Under the pieces are notes generated by a model, which was given only the letters and a program-made list of their open reading frames with translations, had not been told where the DNA came from and did not search any database. Positions 6,272 to 14,361 of a stretch of DNA of 64,000 nucleotides are shown here, piece by piece. Made by a program: the position numbers and the translations under genes. This DNA is from Lachnospiraceae bacterium. Its GTDB lineage: Bacteria > Bacillota > Clostridia > Lachnospirales > Lachnospiraceae. The stretch's first letter is position 1. Every line of letters begins with the position of its first letter. The DNA is taken from NCBI GenBank assembly GCA_021199495.1, contig JAJQHY010000036.1, positions 1 to 64,000 on the forward strand. The letters are read 5' to 3'.

Positions 6272-7348
6272 TTATTTTACTTCGTTCTCTTCGCCGTCCT
6301 GCTTCCTTTTGGCAAAGAGCAATATCAGGATGATCACCCCTGCGGCCAGAACCACCGCAAGCAGTGCGTTCACCGGAGCGGTATCGCCTGTCTGGGCGCT
6401 CTGTGTCGTCTCCGCATCCGCGACAGTCTCTGTCTCAGTCGAGGTTTCCGGATCAGAAGAAGTCTCCGGCTCGGTCGGAGTCGGTTCTTCCTCGGACGGG
6501 GTCGGGGTCTCCGGCTCGGTCGGAGTCGGTTCTTCCGGTTCCGTCGGCTCGGTCGGAGTTACCGGCTCTTCCGGTTCCGTTGGCTCTTCCGGTGTCGGTT
6601 CTTCAGGCTCCTCCTCATGATACGTATTGGTCACGGTATAAACAGTACCTTCCAGCGAAACGGAAACCGTATACCCTTCAGGCACCTCCGCCTCCGTCAC
6701 CAGCCAGTTTTCATTCGCGTCCAGACCGGTCCAGGTGTACGTCCACCCGTTTTCCTCATTTAAAGTGGCCGTATCCTCCACACTGCCATCTTCCTTTATC
6801 AGCTGAACCGTCACGGAGTCCGGCCGCACAGATTCGGAATCAACTTTCCAATCCTTTTTCACCGTATAGCTGACAGTCTTTTTTTCAACCTCTGTCTGAT
6901 CGCATTTCACTACGATCTCCAGATCCTTCTCGATCAGAATCAGCGACGAAACCGGCGTATACACATACTCCTCATCACTGCCGCTCTCACCAAGGATCAG
7001 GTACAGACCGTCCTCCAAGCCTGTCAGAACCAGCTTCTCCTTCGCAATCTGCCCGGAAGCGTCCGGCTCGATACCATCCCGCAGCGCATATGCCTCCAGC
7101 GTGGCGGCGGCCTCACGCCAGCCGTCGCCCGGCACCTCCACCGCGTAATCCGCAAACGCTCCTGTCAGCGTATACTGGTCCGTATACTCGCCCACACGAT
7201 AAACAGAAAACGTCGTTTCATCCAGACTGTAGTGCAGCGTCAGCGTGTTGGTTTCAGCCGCGCTCGCTTTCTGCGGCGTCAGCAAAAGCAGCACACACGC
7301 AAACAGCGCTGTCATTATAAAACGGATACCATGTTTAGATTGAATCAT
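6272..7348 (-). CDS. Cell-wall-anchored Cna_B-domain protein (minor pilin-like)
   Basis: A 358-residue secreted protein: signal peptide (about 1-30), an N-terminal domain (33-150), a Cna_B-like domain (about 155-245; SYTVKKDWKVD with lysine, and WLVTEAEVPEGY with the EVPxGY end), a Pro/Thr/Glu stalk of repeated EPTEPEEP-type units (about 246-312), then QTGDTAP, a membrane span and an RKQDGEENEVK tail. The sorting-like motif is QTGD without the LPx or [IV]Px of its neighbours. Its ATG overlaps the sortase stop (ATGA), so both are translated together. It probably sits at the tip or base of the surface structure, or is anchored by another sortase. It is last in the operon. Confidence 0.75.
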   Translation of the reverse strand: MIQSKHGIRFIMTALFACVLLLLTPQKASAAETNTLTLHYSLDETTFSVYRVGEYTDQYTLTGAFADYAVEVPGDGWREAAATLEAYALRDGIEPDASGQIAKEKLVLTGLEDGLYLILGESGSDEEYVYTPVSSLILIEKDLEIVVKCDQTEVEKKTVSYTVKKDWKVDSESVRPDSVTVQLIKEDGSVEDTATLNEENGWTYTWTGLDANENWLVTEAEVPEGYTVSVSLEGTVYTVTNTYHEEEPEEPTPEEPTEPEEPVTPTEPTEPEEPTPTEPETPTPSEEEPTPTEPETSSDPETSTETETVADAETTQSAQTGDTAPVNALLAVVLAAGVIILILLFAKRKQDGEENEVK

Positions 7349-8427
7349 CGTTTATGTCCTCCTTTGCGGGCGGTAAAATCTTCATAGAATAAATCCTCTT
7401 CCATGAAAGGATCGTCCGCGGCATCTTCATCCGGAAAATATTCATCATCGTCATACAGCTCCGCTGACGCTGCCGCTCTTGCTGCCTTCTTTGCCTTTTC
7501 CTTTTTTCTGGTGCGCAGAAGCGTGATTAAAAAGAAAAGCAGCAGCAAAATCAGAATCAACAGCAACACAGCGACCACCACCACAAACCAGATATCGCTT
7601 TCCTGGATCTGTTCGATCACAAGCTGCGTGATCGTCTCCTCTTCCACCGTCTCAACCCGGTGCCCACGCACCAAAAGCCGGTGCGTATTGACGCCGTAGG
7701 GCGTGCAGGTGTAGAGCGTCACATAATCCTCGCCCTCCACGATGTTGAGCTCCGAAAAATCATCCGGCTCCACCACCAGGATCTGATCCACCTCATAGGT
7801 CAGCTGACGGTCCAGAATTGTCAGCGTAAAGGTGTCCCCGATCACCAGCTGATCCAGGTCGGTAAACATCTTGGCCTTGACCAGACCATTGTGCGCGGTC
7901 AGTACGCAGTGGGTACTCTCCCCTCCGGTCGGCAGGCTCGTTCCCAGCCAGAAGCCCGCGCCGGCCTGCAGCGCCGCCTCGTCCGTTCCCTGGTAAATCG
8001 GGATATGGACGTTAATGGCCGGAATATCCAGATAGCCCATCATGCCGGTGCCCAGCGGATTTAAAAACTGCGCGATGTAATCCGCCTCATCCTCAGTGAC
8101 CGTAACAGAGAACTGTCCGTTTTCCGCCAGCTGCCGGTTATACTCCTCCGCGGCCTCCCACAGCTCGGAATAATCCTTCTGCGTTCCCTCCGCGACCTTA
8201 TTATACTGGGCAATCTCCTGCGACATCCTCCACCTGTTATAATAATCGCTGGCGGTCGGATAAAGCATGACGCCCAGCCCCGCGATCACCATCAGGATAA
8301 ACAGAACCGTGGAAAGACGGGATTTCTTCTTTTTTTTCTTCTTTCCGGCGCCGTCCGCTGTCCGGGCGGCAGCTGCGCCAGTTGTACTGGTCTTACTTTT
8401 GGTTTTGATTTTACTTTTTGTTTTCAT
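7345..8427 (-). CDS. Class C (pilus-type) sortase
   Basis: A 360-residue transpeptidase with an N-terminal membrane span (about residues 40-60), a sortase beta-barrel with catalytic His in LTAHNGLV, Cys in TLYTCTPYG and Arg in HRLLVRG, and a second C-terminal membrane span (about 280-305) with a long basic then acidic tail. TLYTCTPYG and two membrane segments are typical of class C sortases, which polymerise pilins or anchor them. It lies directly after five surface protein genes and is presumably dedicated to their [IV]PxTGGMG signals. No clear Shine-Dalgarno precedes the ATG; a 10-bp hairpin lies 17 bases upstream. Its N-terminal tail includes a Lys tract encoded around an A8 run. Confidence 0.88.
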   Translation of the reverse strand: MKTKSKIKTKSKTSTTGAAAARTADGAGKKKKKKKSRLSTVLFILMVIAGLGVMLYPTASDYYNRWRMSQEIAQYNKVAEGTQKDYSELWEAAEEYNRQLAENGQFSVTVTEDEADYIAQFLNPLGTGMMGYLDIPAINVHIPIYQGTDEAALQAGAGFWLGTSLPTGGESTHCVLTAHNGLVKAKMFTDLDQLVIGDTFTLTILDRQLTYEVDQILVVEPDDFSELNIVEGEDYVTLYTCTPYGVNTHRLLVRGHRVETVEEETITQLVIEQIQESDIWFVVVVAVLLLILILLLLFFLITLLRTRKKEKAKKAARAAASAELYDDDEYFPDEDAADDPFMEEDLFYEDFTARKGGHKR

Positions 8428-8443
8428 TTACAACCATATTATC

Positions 8444-8467
8444 TGCCGCGGCCAGAAGGCCGCAGCA
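8444..8467 (-). promoter_or_regulatory. Hairpin just upstream of the sortase start
   Basis: A GC-rich 10-bp stem (8458-8467 with 8444-8453) with a TTCT loop on the minus strand, 16 bases before the sortase ATG and without a U tract. A second, weaker GC hairpin spans about 8472-8510. Either could stabilise the cut mRNA or tune sortase translation. Confidence 0.5.
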
Positions 8468-8523
8468 TAGACAACCCGGCAGTGAGGAGACTCATACCAA
8501 ACCCACCGGGATGGTCCCCCTTT

Positions 8524-11500
8524 TTAATATACCCGCCGCCGGGTCACAACATACGCAAGGCCTGCCAACAGCAGGATGGCAATGCCAGCGACCGTGAAGG
8601 GCTGCGTGCCCATGCCGCCGGTTTGCGGGATGGCGGCGTTGGCGACCTGGACGGTGACGATGCAGCTGCCTTTTTCGCCTACGTTGTCACCGGGAATCGT
8701 GATTTCGTTCACTTTATCGGTTGCCACATAACCGGTCGGCGCCGCATATTCTACCAAATAGTAGGTGCCGGACAGACCTATTGTGGTAAATTCAACGTAG
8801 CCGTCTTCACCAGTAATCAATGTGCCAGATATTCTATTACGGTTTTCATCGCAAAGATAAAATACCGCATTGGCAAGAGGGGTGGAATTTTCTCCACTTG
8901 GTACCGCATTTTCATTTCCTCCGGTACTGAGCGTGCCAAGGTCATACTTATAAATGCGCAGACCATAGGAATTTACCTGTGTGGTGTCCTCTGCCGACTG
9001 TCCCTCTGGGTACGTTACGTAAGCGGTATTGTTGTAGCTGCCCGCCGGTGCGTCCTCGGAGAGCGTGGCGCTGTAGGTGACAGTGATCGGAGTATTCTCC
9101 TCAATATCTGTATCCATGATAATCCCGTCCGTGTAGAGCGCCAGGAGGTCGATCGTCACGGTAAAGGTTCTAATGCTTTCTGAAGCTTCCGTGTCTTCTG
9201 AATCCTCACTGCTGTCATCTGATTCATCAGAAGATGTGGTGTCTTCAGTGGTTGGTTCTGTAACAGTGACAGAGTAATAACTTACAGGATTACCGCTTTC
9301 ATCTTTATAATTTGTTAGATTAGTATCCCCAACCATGACTACAATAGAAGATGTATCCAGAGTCAGGTAACTGTCCATTTCATCTACAAAGATCAGATTG
9401 TAGGTTTTATTTACACTAGTTTCATTTTCATCATCATCTGTAACCGTCTCGGTCTGTACAGTTCCTTTCAGTACGCCATTCACATACGTATAGTCAATAT
9501 ATTCGCTGAGAGAAGACGGTACTCTGGAAGTCAGTTTGTAGGTGACAGTGTCGCCCGCTGCGGCATCCGTCTCCTCTGCCTCTGTAGGTGTCTCTGTTCC
9601 ATCCTCACCTGCAATAGACTTGGTCAGATCCGGCAATTTACCGGAAAACCAATAAATGGCATCCTTGAATGCTGTAAGAGTCCAGATTAACTGATCTTCA
9701 TCATCAAATGTGAAAGACAATGTATGGGAGCCTTCTGCATTTGCTGCATCAATTACGGACTGCACATACTCTGTGGTTCCCGCAGGATTTTCATAACTGC
9801 CTGTATAAGGTGAAGAATCAAGGTCAGTATTCAGCACCCAATAACCGATGTCGTCTTCGGGAGATTCATAAAAGGCAAGTTCCGGAAAATCTGCCGAGAT
9901 TGTTCCAGTATATCCGCTCTCAGAATTATAATACTCACTGCTTTCTACATAAAAGCTCCCGTTTGTCCACGTATTGTCCTTAAAAACCTCGGCTTTTGCT
10001 TTTCCACTGGCGACTTTTTGCCCGTTGATGGTATCAGGACTCTCCGCAAAATTCACAATGAGTACAAATCCATAGCTGAATGTGTTTCCACTCAGTGTTA
10101 CATTGCCCATGCTACCATTTGAATATACATCGTGCAGAATGATTTTGCTTCTGACATTACTGCTACCAGTAATCGTATTATTTGTGATGGACAGGGTTCC
10201 CATATTTTCGGTATTTTCAGGAGCAACCTTATAGTAGATCGAAATGGCGCGATTGCAATTTGTAAAGATATTTCCGGTAATCGAAACATCATCAACAGCA
10301 TAATAATCGCCCATCACGGAAATGCCTTGCCAGAAGCCCTCAAACGTGCTGTTCTTTACGGTAAAGCTATAGCAAGCTGTTAAGATGCCATAATTCGTGT
10401 TAGAATCATCACCCTGAATGCTCGATGTGAATTTACAGCTATCGACAACCAGTCCATCTGCGCTGTCAGCCCTAGTTGTTCTGATTCCCGCAATATACCA
10501 ACAGGAAGAATTGGGTAAATCAAAGTCCGACAGGCCCTCTCTCAATGTAGTGTCACACGAAACATCTACGTCCAAGCCGACATTGATGGTTAAGCCCTTC
10601 AACGTGACATTCTGTGACATAATATAGATGCCATTATAAAGATAATAAGATTCCTGTTTCTTGGGCACACTTCCATCTTCACTTGTCGTTCCGTCCCAAG
10701 TGCTTATAGTGACTGTTGCATCAGCGGCAGCCTGAATCGTCAACCCATCCAGGCCAGAAAGTACAGTGAAGCGATTATATTTACCGCTTTCAACGTAGAT
10801 GATCCAGCCTTCTTTTGCATCCACATCGTTGGAAATATCCAGCGCATATATGTAGTTAATAGCCCCCTGAATAGTGGTGTAGGATTCGCCCTCAACCTCA
10901 GCTGAGCTTGCGTCAACCGTTAGCGTTTTATCTTCATCAGACAATTCTTCTGAATCCTCTGTCTCCGCTTCATCTGCAATCGTTTCGGAAGTGGAACTTA
11001 CTGCGGAAGCTTCAGTCGTGCTGTTTTCTACTGTGAAAGTTTCTGTGGTAATACTTTCAGACTGCGAGGCTTCAGCACTCTCACTTTCGCTGTCAGTGTT
11101 TCCGCTTTCACTGCCAGAGCTCTCACTCCCGCTGCCGCTATCCGCGTCAGACTGTGCAGTTTCCGTTGATGTATCACTCCCGAAAGCCGAACTATCCGCT
11201 TCCTCATCAGCATCCACATCGTCAGCGGCATTTGCACCGCTCTCATCCGTGCTGCTCTGCGTATCATCGGTTGAAGCTTCCGTGCCGGATTCTGAATTGT
11301 CACCATCTTCACCGACATTCGAGCCATCCGAGCTGCTCTCTGTGGAACTGCCCGTCGAAGTATCAGACCCGGTCTGATCGGTATCGGTACTGGTCTCACC
11401 GGCCTGAGTACCTGTATCGGTCTCATTCGTGTCAGTCTGATCCGTCTGCTCCCCGTCGCCGGTCTGGTCAGTTTGCGCATTCGTATCGGATTGATTCGTA

Positions 11501-11730
11501 TCAGCTATCACAGCCGTCTGATCATCCTGCGAACCTGCCTGATCATCAGTAACCGTGCCATCACTCGATGCAATGATGTTCCCATCCCCATCCAGAGTGA
11601 TTGTACGGATCTGCGCTGTCCCATCCGAGACATCGGTGTCCGATGCATTGACCGTGTTTGGCAGCAACGCCACCACCAGCAGCGCCGCAAGCACGATTGA
11701 TAAAATTTTCTTCCACTTCCAATTTTTCAT
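8524..11730 (-). CDS. Sortase-anchored beta-helix surface protein 5 (Ser/Thr/Asp-rich stalk)
   Basis: A 1068-residue protein. The start at 11730 (MKNWKWKKILS) is chosen because it opens a clean signal peptide and follows GGGGAT; the frame extends 16 codons further. Order: signal (1-30); a low-complexity Asp/Thr/Ser/Glu-rich segment (about 50-250); a right-handed beta-helix region (about 275-580; repeats of the VTLKGLTI and NNTITG kind); a D2-like isopeptide domain (about 640-850); a SpaA/Cna_B domain (about 930-1025; IYKYDLGT and YLVEYAAPTGY); IPQTGGMGT; a membrane span; and an RRR tail. It is the fifth surface gene and lies next to the sortase. The long acidic hydroxy-rich segment is unique among the five and could be glycosylated or act as a flexible stalk. 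Confidence 0.82.
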   Translation of the reverse strand: MKNWKWKKILSIVLAALLVVALLPNTVNASDTDVSDGTAQIRTITLDGDGNIIASSDGTVTDDQAGSQDDQTAVIADTNQSDTNAQTDQTGDGEQTDQTDTNETDTGTQAGETSTDTDQTGSDTSTGSSTESSSDGSNVGEDGDNSESGTEASTDDTQSSTDESGANAADDVDADEEADSSAFGSDTSTETAQSDADSGSGSESSGSESGNTDSESESAEASQSESITTETFTVENSTTEASAVSSTSETIADEAETEDSEELSDEDKTLTVDASSAEVEGESYTTIQGAINYIYALDISNDVDAKEGWIIYVESGKYNRFTVLSGLDGLTIQAAADATVTISTWDGTTSEDGSVPKKQESYYLYNGIYIMSQNVTLKGLTINVGLDVDVSCDTTLREGLSDFDLPNSSCWYIAGIRTTRADSADGLVVDSCKFTSSIQGDDSNTNYGILTACYSFTVKNSTFEGFWQGISVMGDYYAVDDVSITGNIFTNCNRAISIYYKVAPENTENMGTLSITNNTITGSSNVRSKIILHDVYSNGSMGNVTLSGNTFSYGFVLIVNFAESPDTINGQKVASGKAKAEVFKDNTWTNGSFYVESSEYYNSESGYTGTISADFPELAFYESPEDDIGYWVLNTDLDSSPYTGSYENPAGTTEYVQSVIDAANAEGSHTLSFTFDDEDQLIWTLTAFKDAIYWFSGKLPDLTKSIAGEDGTETPTEAEETDAAAGDTVTYKLTSRVPSSLSEYIDYTYVNGVLKGTVQTETVTDDDENETSVNKTYNLIFVDEMDSYLTLDTSSIVVMVGDTNLTNYKDESGNPVSYYSVTVTEPTTEDTTSSDESDDSSEDSEDTEASESIRTFTVTIDLLALYTDGIIMDTDIEENTPITVTYSATLSEDAPAGSYNNTAYVTYPEGQSAEDTTQVNSYGLRIYKYDLGTLSTGGNENAVPSGENSTPLANAVFYLCDENRNRISGTLITGEDGYVEFTTIGLSGTYYLVEYAAPTGYVATDKVNEITIPGDNVGEKGSCIVTVQVANAAIPQTGGMGTQPFTVAGIAILLLAGLAYVVTRRRVY

Positions 11731-11784
11731 TGACAAGATCCCCCATTCCTCAACGGGTCTTCTGTATTGAGGTTCCAATCCGTG

Positions 11785-14232
11785 TTACTCTTCGTCATCA
11801 TCCCGTCTTCTGCGGGAAACAATGAAAACAATGACCGCCGCCAGCAAGAGACAACCTCCTACAATGCGGAAAATCGTGGTGCCCATGCCGCCGGTGTCAG
11901 GGATGGCGGCGTTGGCCATATCTACACAAACATAATATGTATCATTCACATCGTCCGGGATGGTTATTGTAATGATTTTGCTGCTGGAAACATAATTATC
12001 CGGAGCCTTAGTTTCCTTCAGGTAATATGTACCTTCGGACACACTATTTAAGGTAGCGTAACCATCTGAACCCGACGTGAGTGTCTTTACCACATCTGTA
12101 CAGTCTTCGTCAGAATAAAGAGTAAATTCGGCACCACCCAGGCCACGTACTCCCTTACTGGTACGGACATCATTCTCAGTACCAACTTCCTCTGAAGAAG
12201 TGTCATCATCGGCTGTATAAGTGCTCTGGTCATATTTAAAAATACTGATGCCGTAGTTTATGACTGTTACTTTGTCCTCTTTCGATTTTCCTTCAGGAAA
12301 GGAGACCCAGGCGATATTTTCATATGCGCCAGGTTCTATATCACTCTTCAAGGTCGCAGAATAGGTGACAACAATACTCGCATAGCCGAAATTTTTTTCA
12401 GCAATGTAACCTTTTGTATACAATTTCAGTAAATCAACAGATATTTCAAAGGTGCAATCATCAGCAGAAAAATTTGTCTTATAATATTCTGCTGTCAAGG
12501 TAGTGTCTACATCATTTCCATCTATTACCAGCGTTACCTGAACATTGTCCTCATCAAGCGTCAGCCCGTTATCCATCACATCATGGAAAACTAACCAATA
12601 TTCAGCCGGCTTCGCACTTTCCCCAGTATCGTTCGTATCCGCATCATCATCTGAAATGGCCTCCGCTAATAAAACCTCTATGACCTCATCTGAAGCTTCA
12701 GAAATATCCGCTAAATCCCCAGATGTTTCATCCGTATCATCTGACATGCTGCCGTTTTCTGTAGTCGAAGCCTTTTCTGCTTCTACCTCCTCGGCAGTTT
12801 TTACCGTGCCTACAACTTTCCCAGTCGCGTCGTCATATTTATAATTGATATAATTCTGTAGTTTCGTTGGAATGATGGATGTCAACTGGAATTCAACAAT
12901 ATCACCAGCACTCACAGTATCATTCGTCACTTCAGTGGAAACAGTATCCCCATTTTCATCCGTGGTCTTCTCCACAATCACCTTTGTCAGACTCGGATCG
13001 GAAGATTTTATCTTTACAAGAATCAAAGCATGATATGCCAGTCCCATGCAGACCATGTCACCTTCTCCATCTGTGGTGGAGAAGGTCAGGGGATTATCCT
13101 TCTCATGTCCTTCCAGGGCCGCAGCAAATTTTGCTTTCATATCTCCTGTCACGCCAGTCGTACTGATTGACCAAGCAAGTTCGGATCCAAGCTGATCTGG
13201 CGCATAATAGGTTACCGAATAATCTTTTCCGGTACTGTAATTGTAATAGTCATCCGCGGCATAGCTATAATCAAAAGTATTAGTTTCCAGAAAGCTCTCT
13301 GCACTGGTACCGTCTGTTGCGTTCTGCAAACCAAACGCTGCATATTTAAAGTAATTGCCTGTAACGTTAATGCTCTCGCCTGCCCAGGCAAAAAGAGAAA
13401 CACAGAACTTATCTGCAGAACCAGTTACAATATTGTCTGTGACCACGAAAGTGATCCCACTGCGAACACCATAATGAATAAAGAAATCGCAGTTCGTAAC
13501 TGTGTTACCGTCAATGGTGATTGTGCCGGTTGTGGTGTCTTTATCGTTCTTTGCGGCTGTAGAGGTCTCATTGATAATCTCAATCGCGTAAGAAAATCCA
13601 TCGAATGTACAATTCTGTATTGTCGCGTTCAGGCGGCAGATCCAGAGCGCGCAACCTGCATTTGTACCCTTAAAATCACAGTTTTTGATCGTCACCATCG
13701 AGTCGTAGTAAAGTCCAGCATTGCTCGAAGCGTCCTTAATCACAGGAACACTCCATGCGGTATCCTCGGCTGTAAAGGTAATGCCCTCAAGTGTGATTGT
13801 ATCGCCCATCAACTGAATACTACCGTCGCTGCAGTTCACAATCGCCCCAGTCTCACCGGTAATGGTCAGGTTGCTTATATTTTCTTTAACCGTAAAATAC
13901 GTGTAATTTCCAGATTTAATATTGATTGTCCAGCCATCCTTGTCGTCCTGCGTATTAATATAATCAAGCGCGTCTTGGATGATAGTATAGGTAGAGCCTG
14001 TAACAACAGTTGCATCTTCATCGACAATTAATGATTTTTCGCTGTTTGCTTCAGTGCTTTCGTCATTTTCGTTCGAATAATCTCCTGCCCCATCATTCAC
14101 TGTAGCTGTTCCATCTTCAAAGCTGCCGATCGCGAACACCGCGGTATCCGGCAGCATGGCCAGGCACATCAAAGCTGTCAGCAGAACTGACACTATTCTC
14201 TTTCTCATGATTGATCCACTTCTCTTCATCAT
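11785..14232 (-). CDS. Sortase-anchored beta-helix surface protein 4
   Basis: 815 residues: signal peptide (to about 34), a beta-helix (about 65-380; repeats such as ITIDGNTVTNC and VTIKNCDF), a D2-like isopeptide domain (about 410-640) holding a Ser/Asp/Glu-rich insert, a SpaA/Cna_B domain (about 645-765; ISIFKYDQS, YYLKETKAPDNY), then IPDTGGMGT, a membrane span and RRRRDDDEE. I keep the ATG at 14232 because AAGGGG lies 8 bases upstream; an ATG at 14208 (MRKRIVS) is possible. Homology with the three upstream paralogues covers the D2, SpaA and anchor portions most clearly, while the helix repeats vary. Ligand unknown. Confidence 0.82.
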   Translation of the reverse strand: MMKRSGSIMRKRIVSVLLTALMCLAMLPDTAVFAIGSFEDGTATVNDGAGDYSNENDESTEANSEKSLIVDEDATVVTGSTYTIIQDALDYINTQDDKDGWTINIKSGNYTYFTVKENISNLTITGETGAIVNCSDGSIQLMGDTITLEGITFTAEDTAWSVPVIKDASSNAGLYYDSMVTIKNCDFKGTNAGCALWICRLNATIQNCTFDGFSYAIEIINETSTAAKNDKDTTTGTITIDGNTVTNCDFFIHYGVRSGITFVVTDNIVTGSADKFCVSLFAWAGESINVTGNYFKYAAFGLQNATDGTSAESFLETNTFDYSYAADDYYNYSTGKDYSVTYYAPDQLGSELAWSISTTGVTGDMKAKFAAALEGHEKDNPLTFSTTDGEGDMVCMGLAYHALILVKIKSSDPSLTKVIVEKTTDENGDTVSTEVTNDTVSAGDIVEFQLTSIIPTKLQNYINYKYDDATGKVVGTVKTAEEVEAEKASTTENGSMSDDTDETSGDLADISEASDEVIEVLLAEAISDDDADTNDTGESAKPAEYWLVFHDVMDNGLTLDEDNVQVTLVIDGNDVDTTLTAEYYKTNFSADDCTFEISVDLLKLYTKGYIAEKNFGYASIVVTYSATLKSDIEPGAYENIAWVSFPEGKSKEDKVTVINYGISIFKYDQSTYTADDDTSSEEVGTENDVRTSKGVRGLGGAEFTLYSDEDCTDVVKTLTSGSDGYATLNSVSEGTYYLKETKAPDNYVSSSKIITITIPDDVNDTYYVCVDMANAAIPDTGGMGTTIFRIVGGCLLLAAVIVFIVSRRRRDDDEE

Positions 14233-14304
14233 AAGCTTTCCCCTTTACGGCAGGACGATCGTCCCAGATCAAATTTCATCTTTTAAATCATTTCATCACT
14301 TCAT

Positions 14305-14341
14305 GCCGGGGAAGACGCCGTTCGTTTGGCGCCTCCCCGGC
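14305..14341 (-). repeat. Intergenic hairpin element A of the surface array
   Basis: A hairpin with outer arms GCCGGGGA and its complement (14305-14319 with 14328-14341, one mismatch and one bulge) follows the stop of surface protein 3. The core GCCGGGGA recurs after surface proteins 2 and 1. No U tract follows on either strand, so a terminator role is unlikely. Confidence 0.65.
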
Positions 14342-14361
14342 AAATCAATTACTTTTTGCTT

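Noticed and set aside
10991..11552. Several Ser-, His- or Arg-rich frames on both strands
   Set aside because: All arise from the low-complexity acidic segment of surface protein 5.
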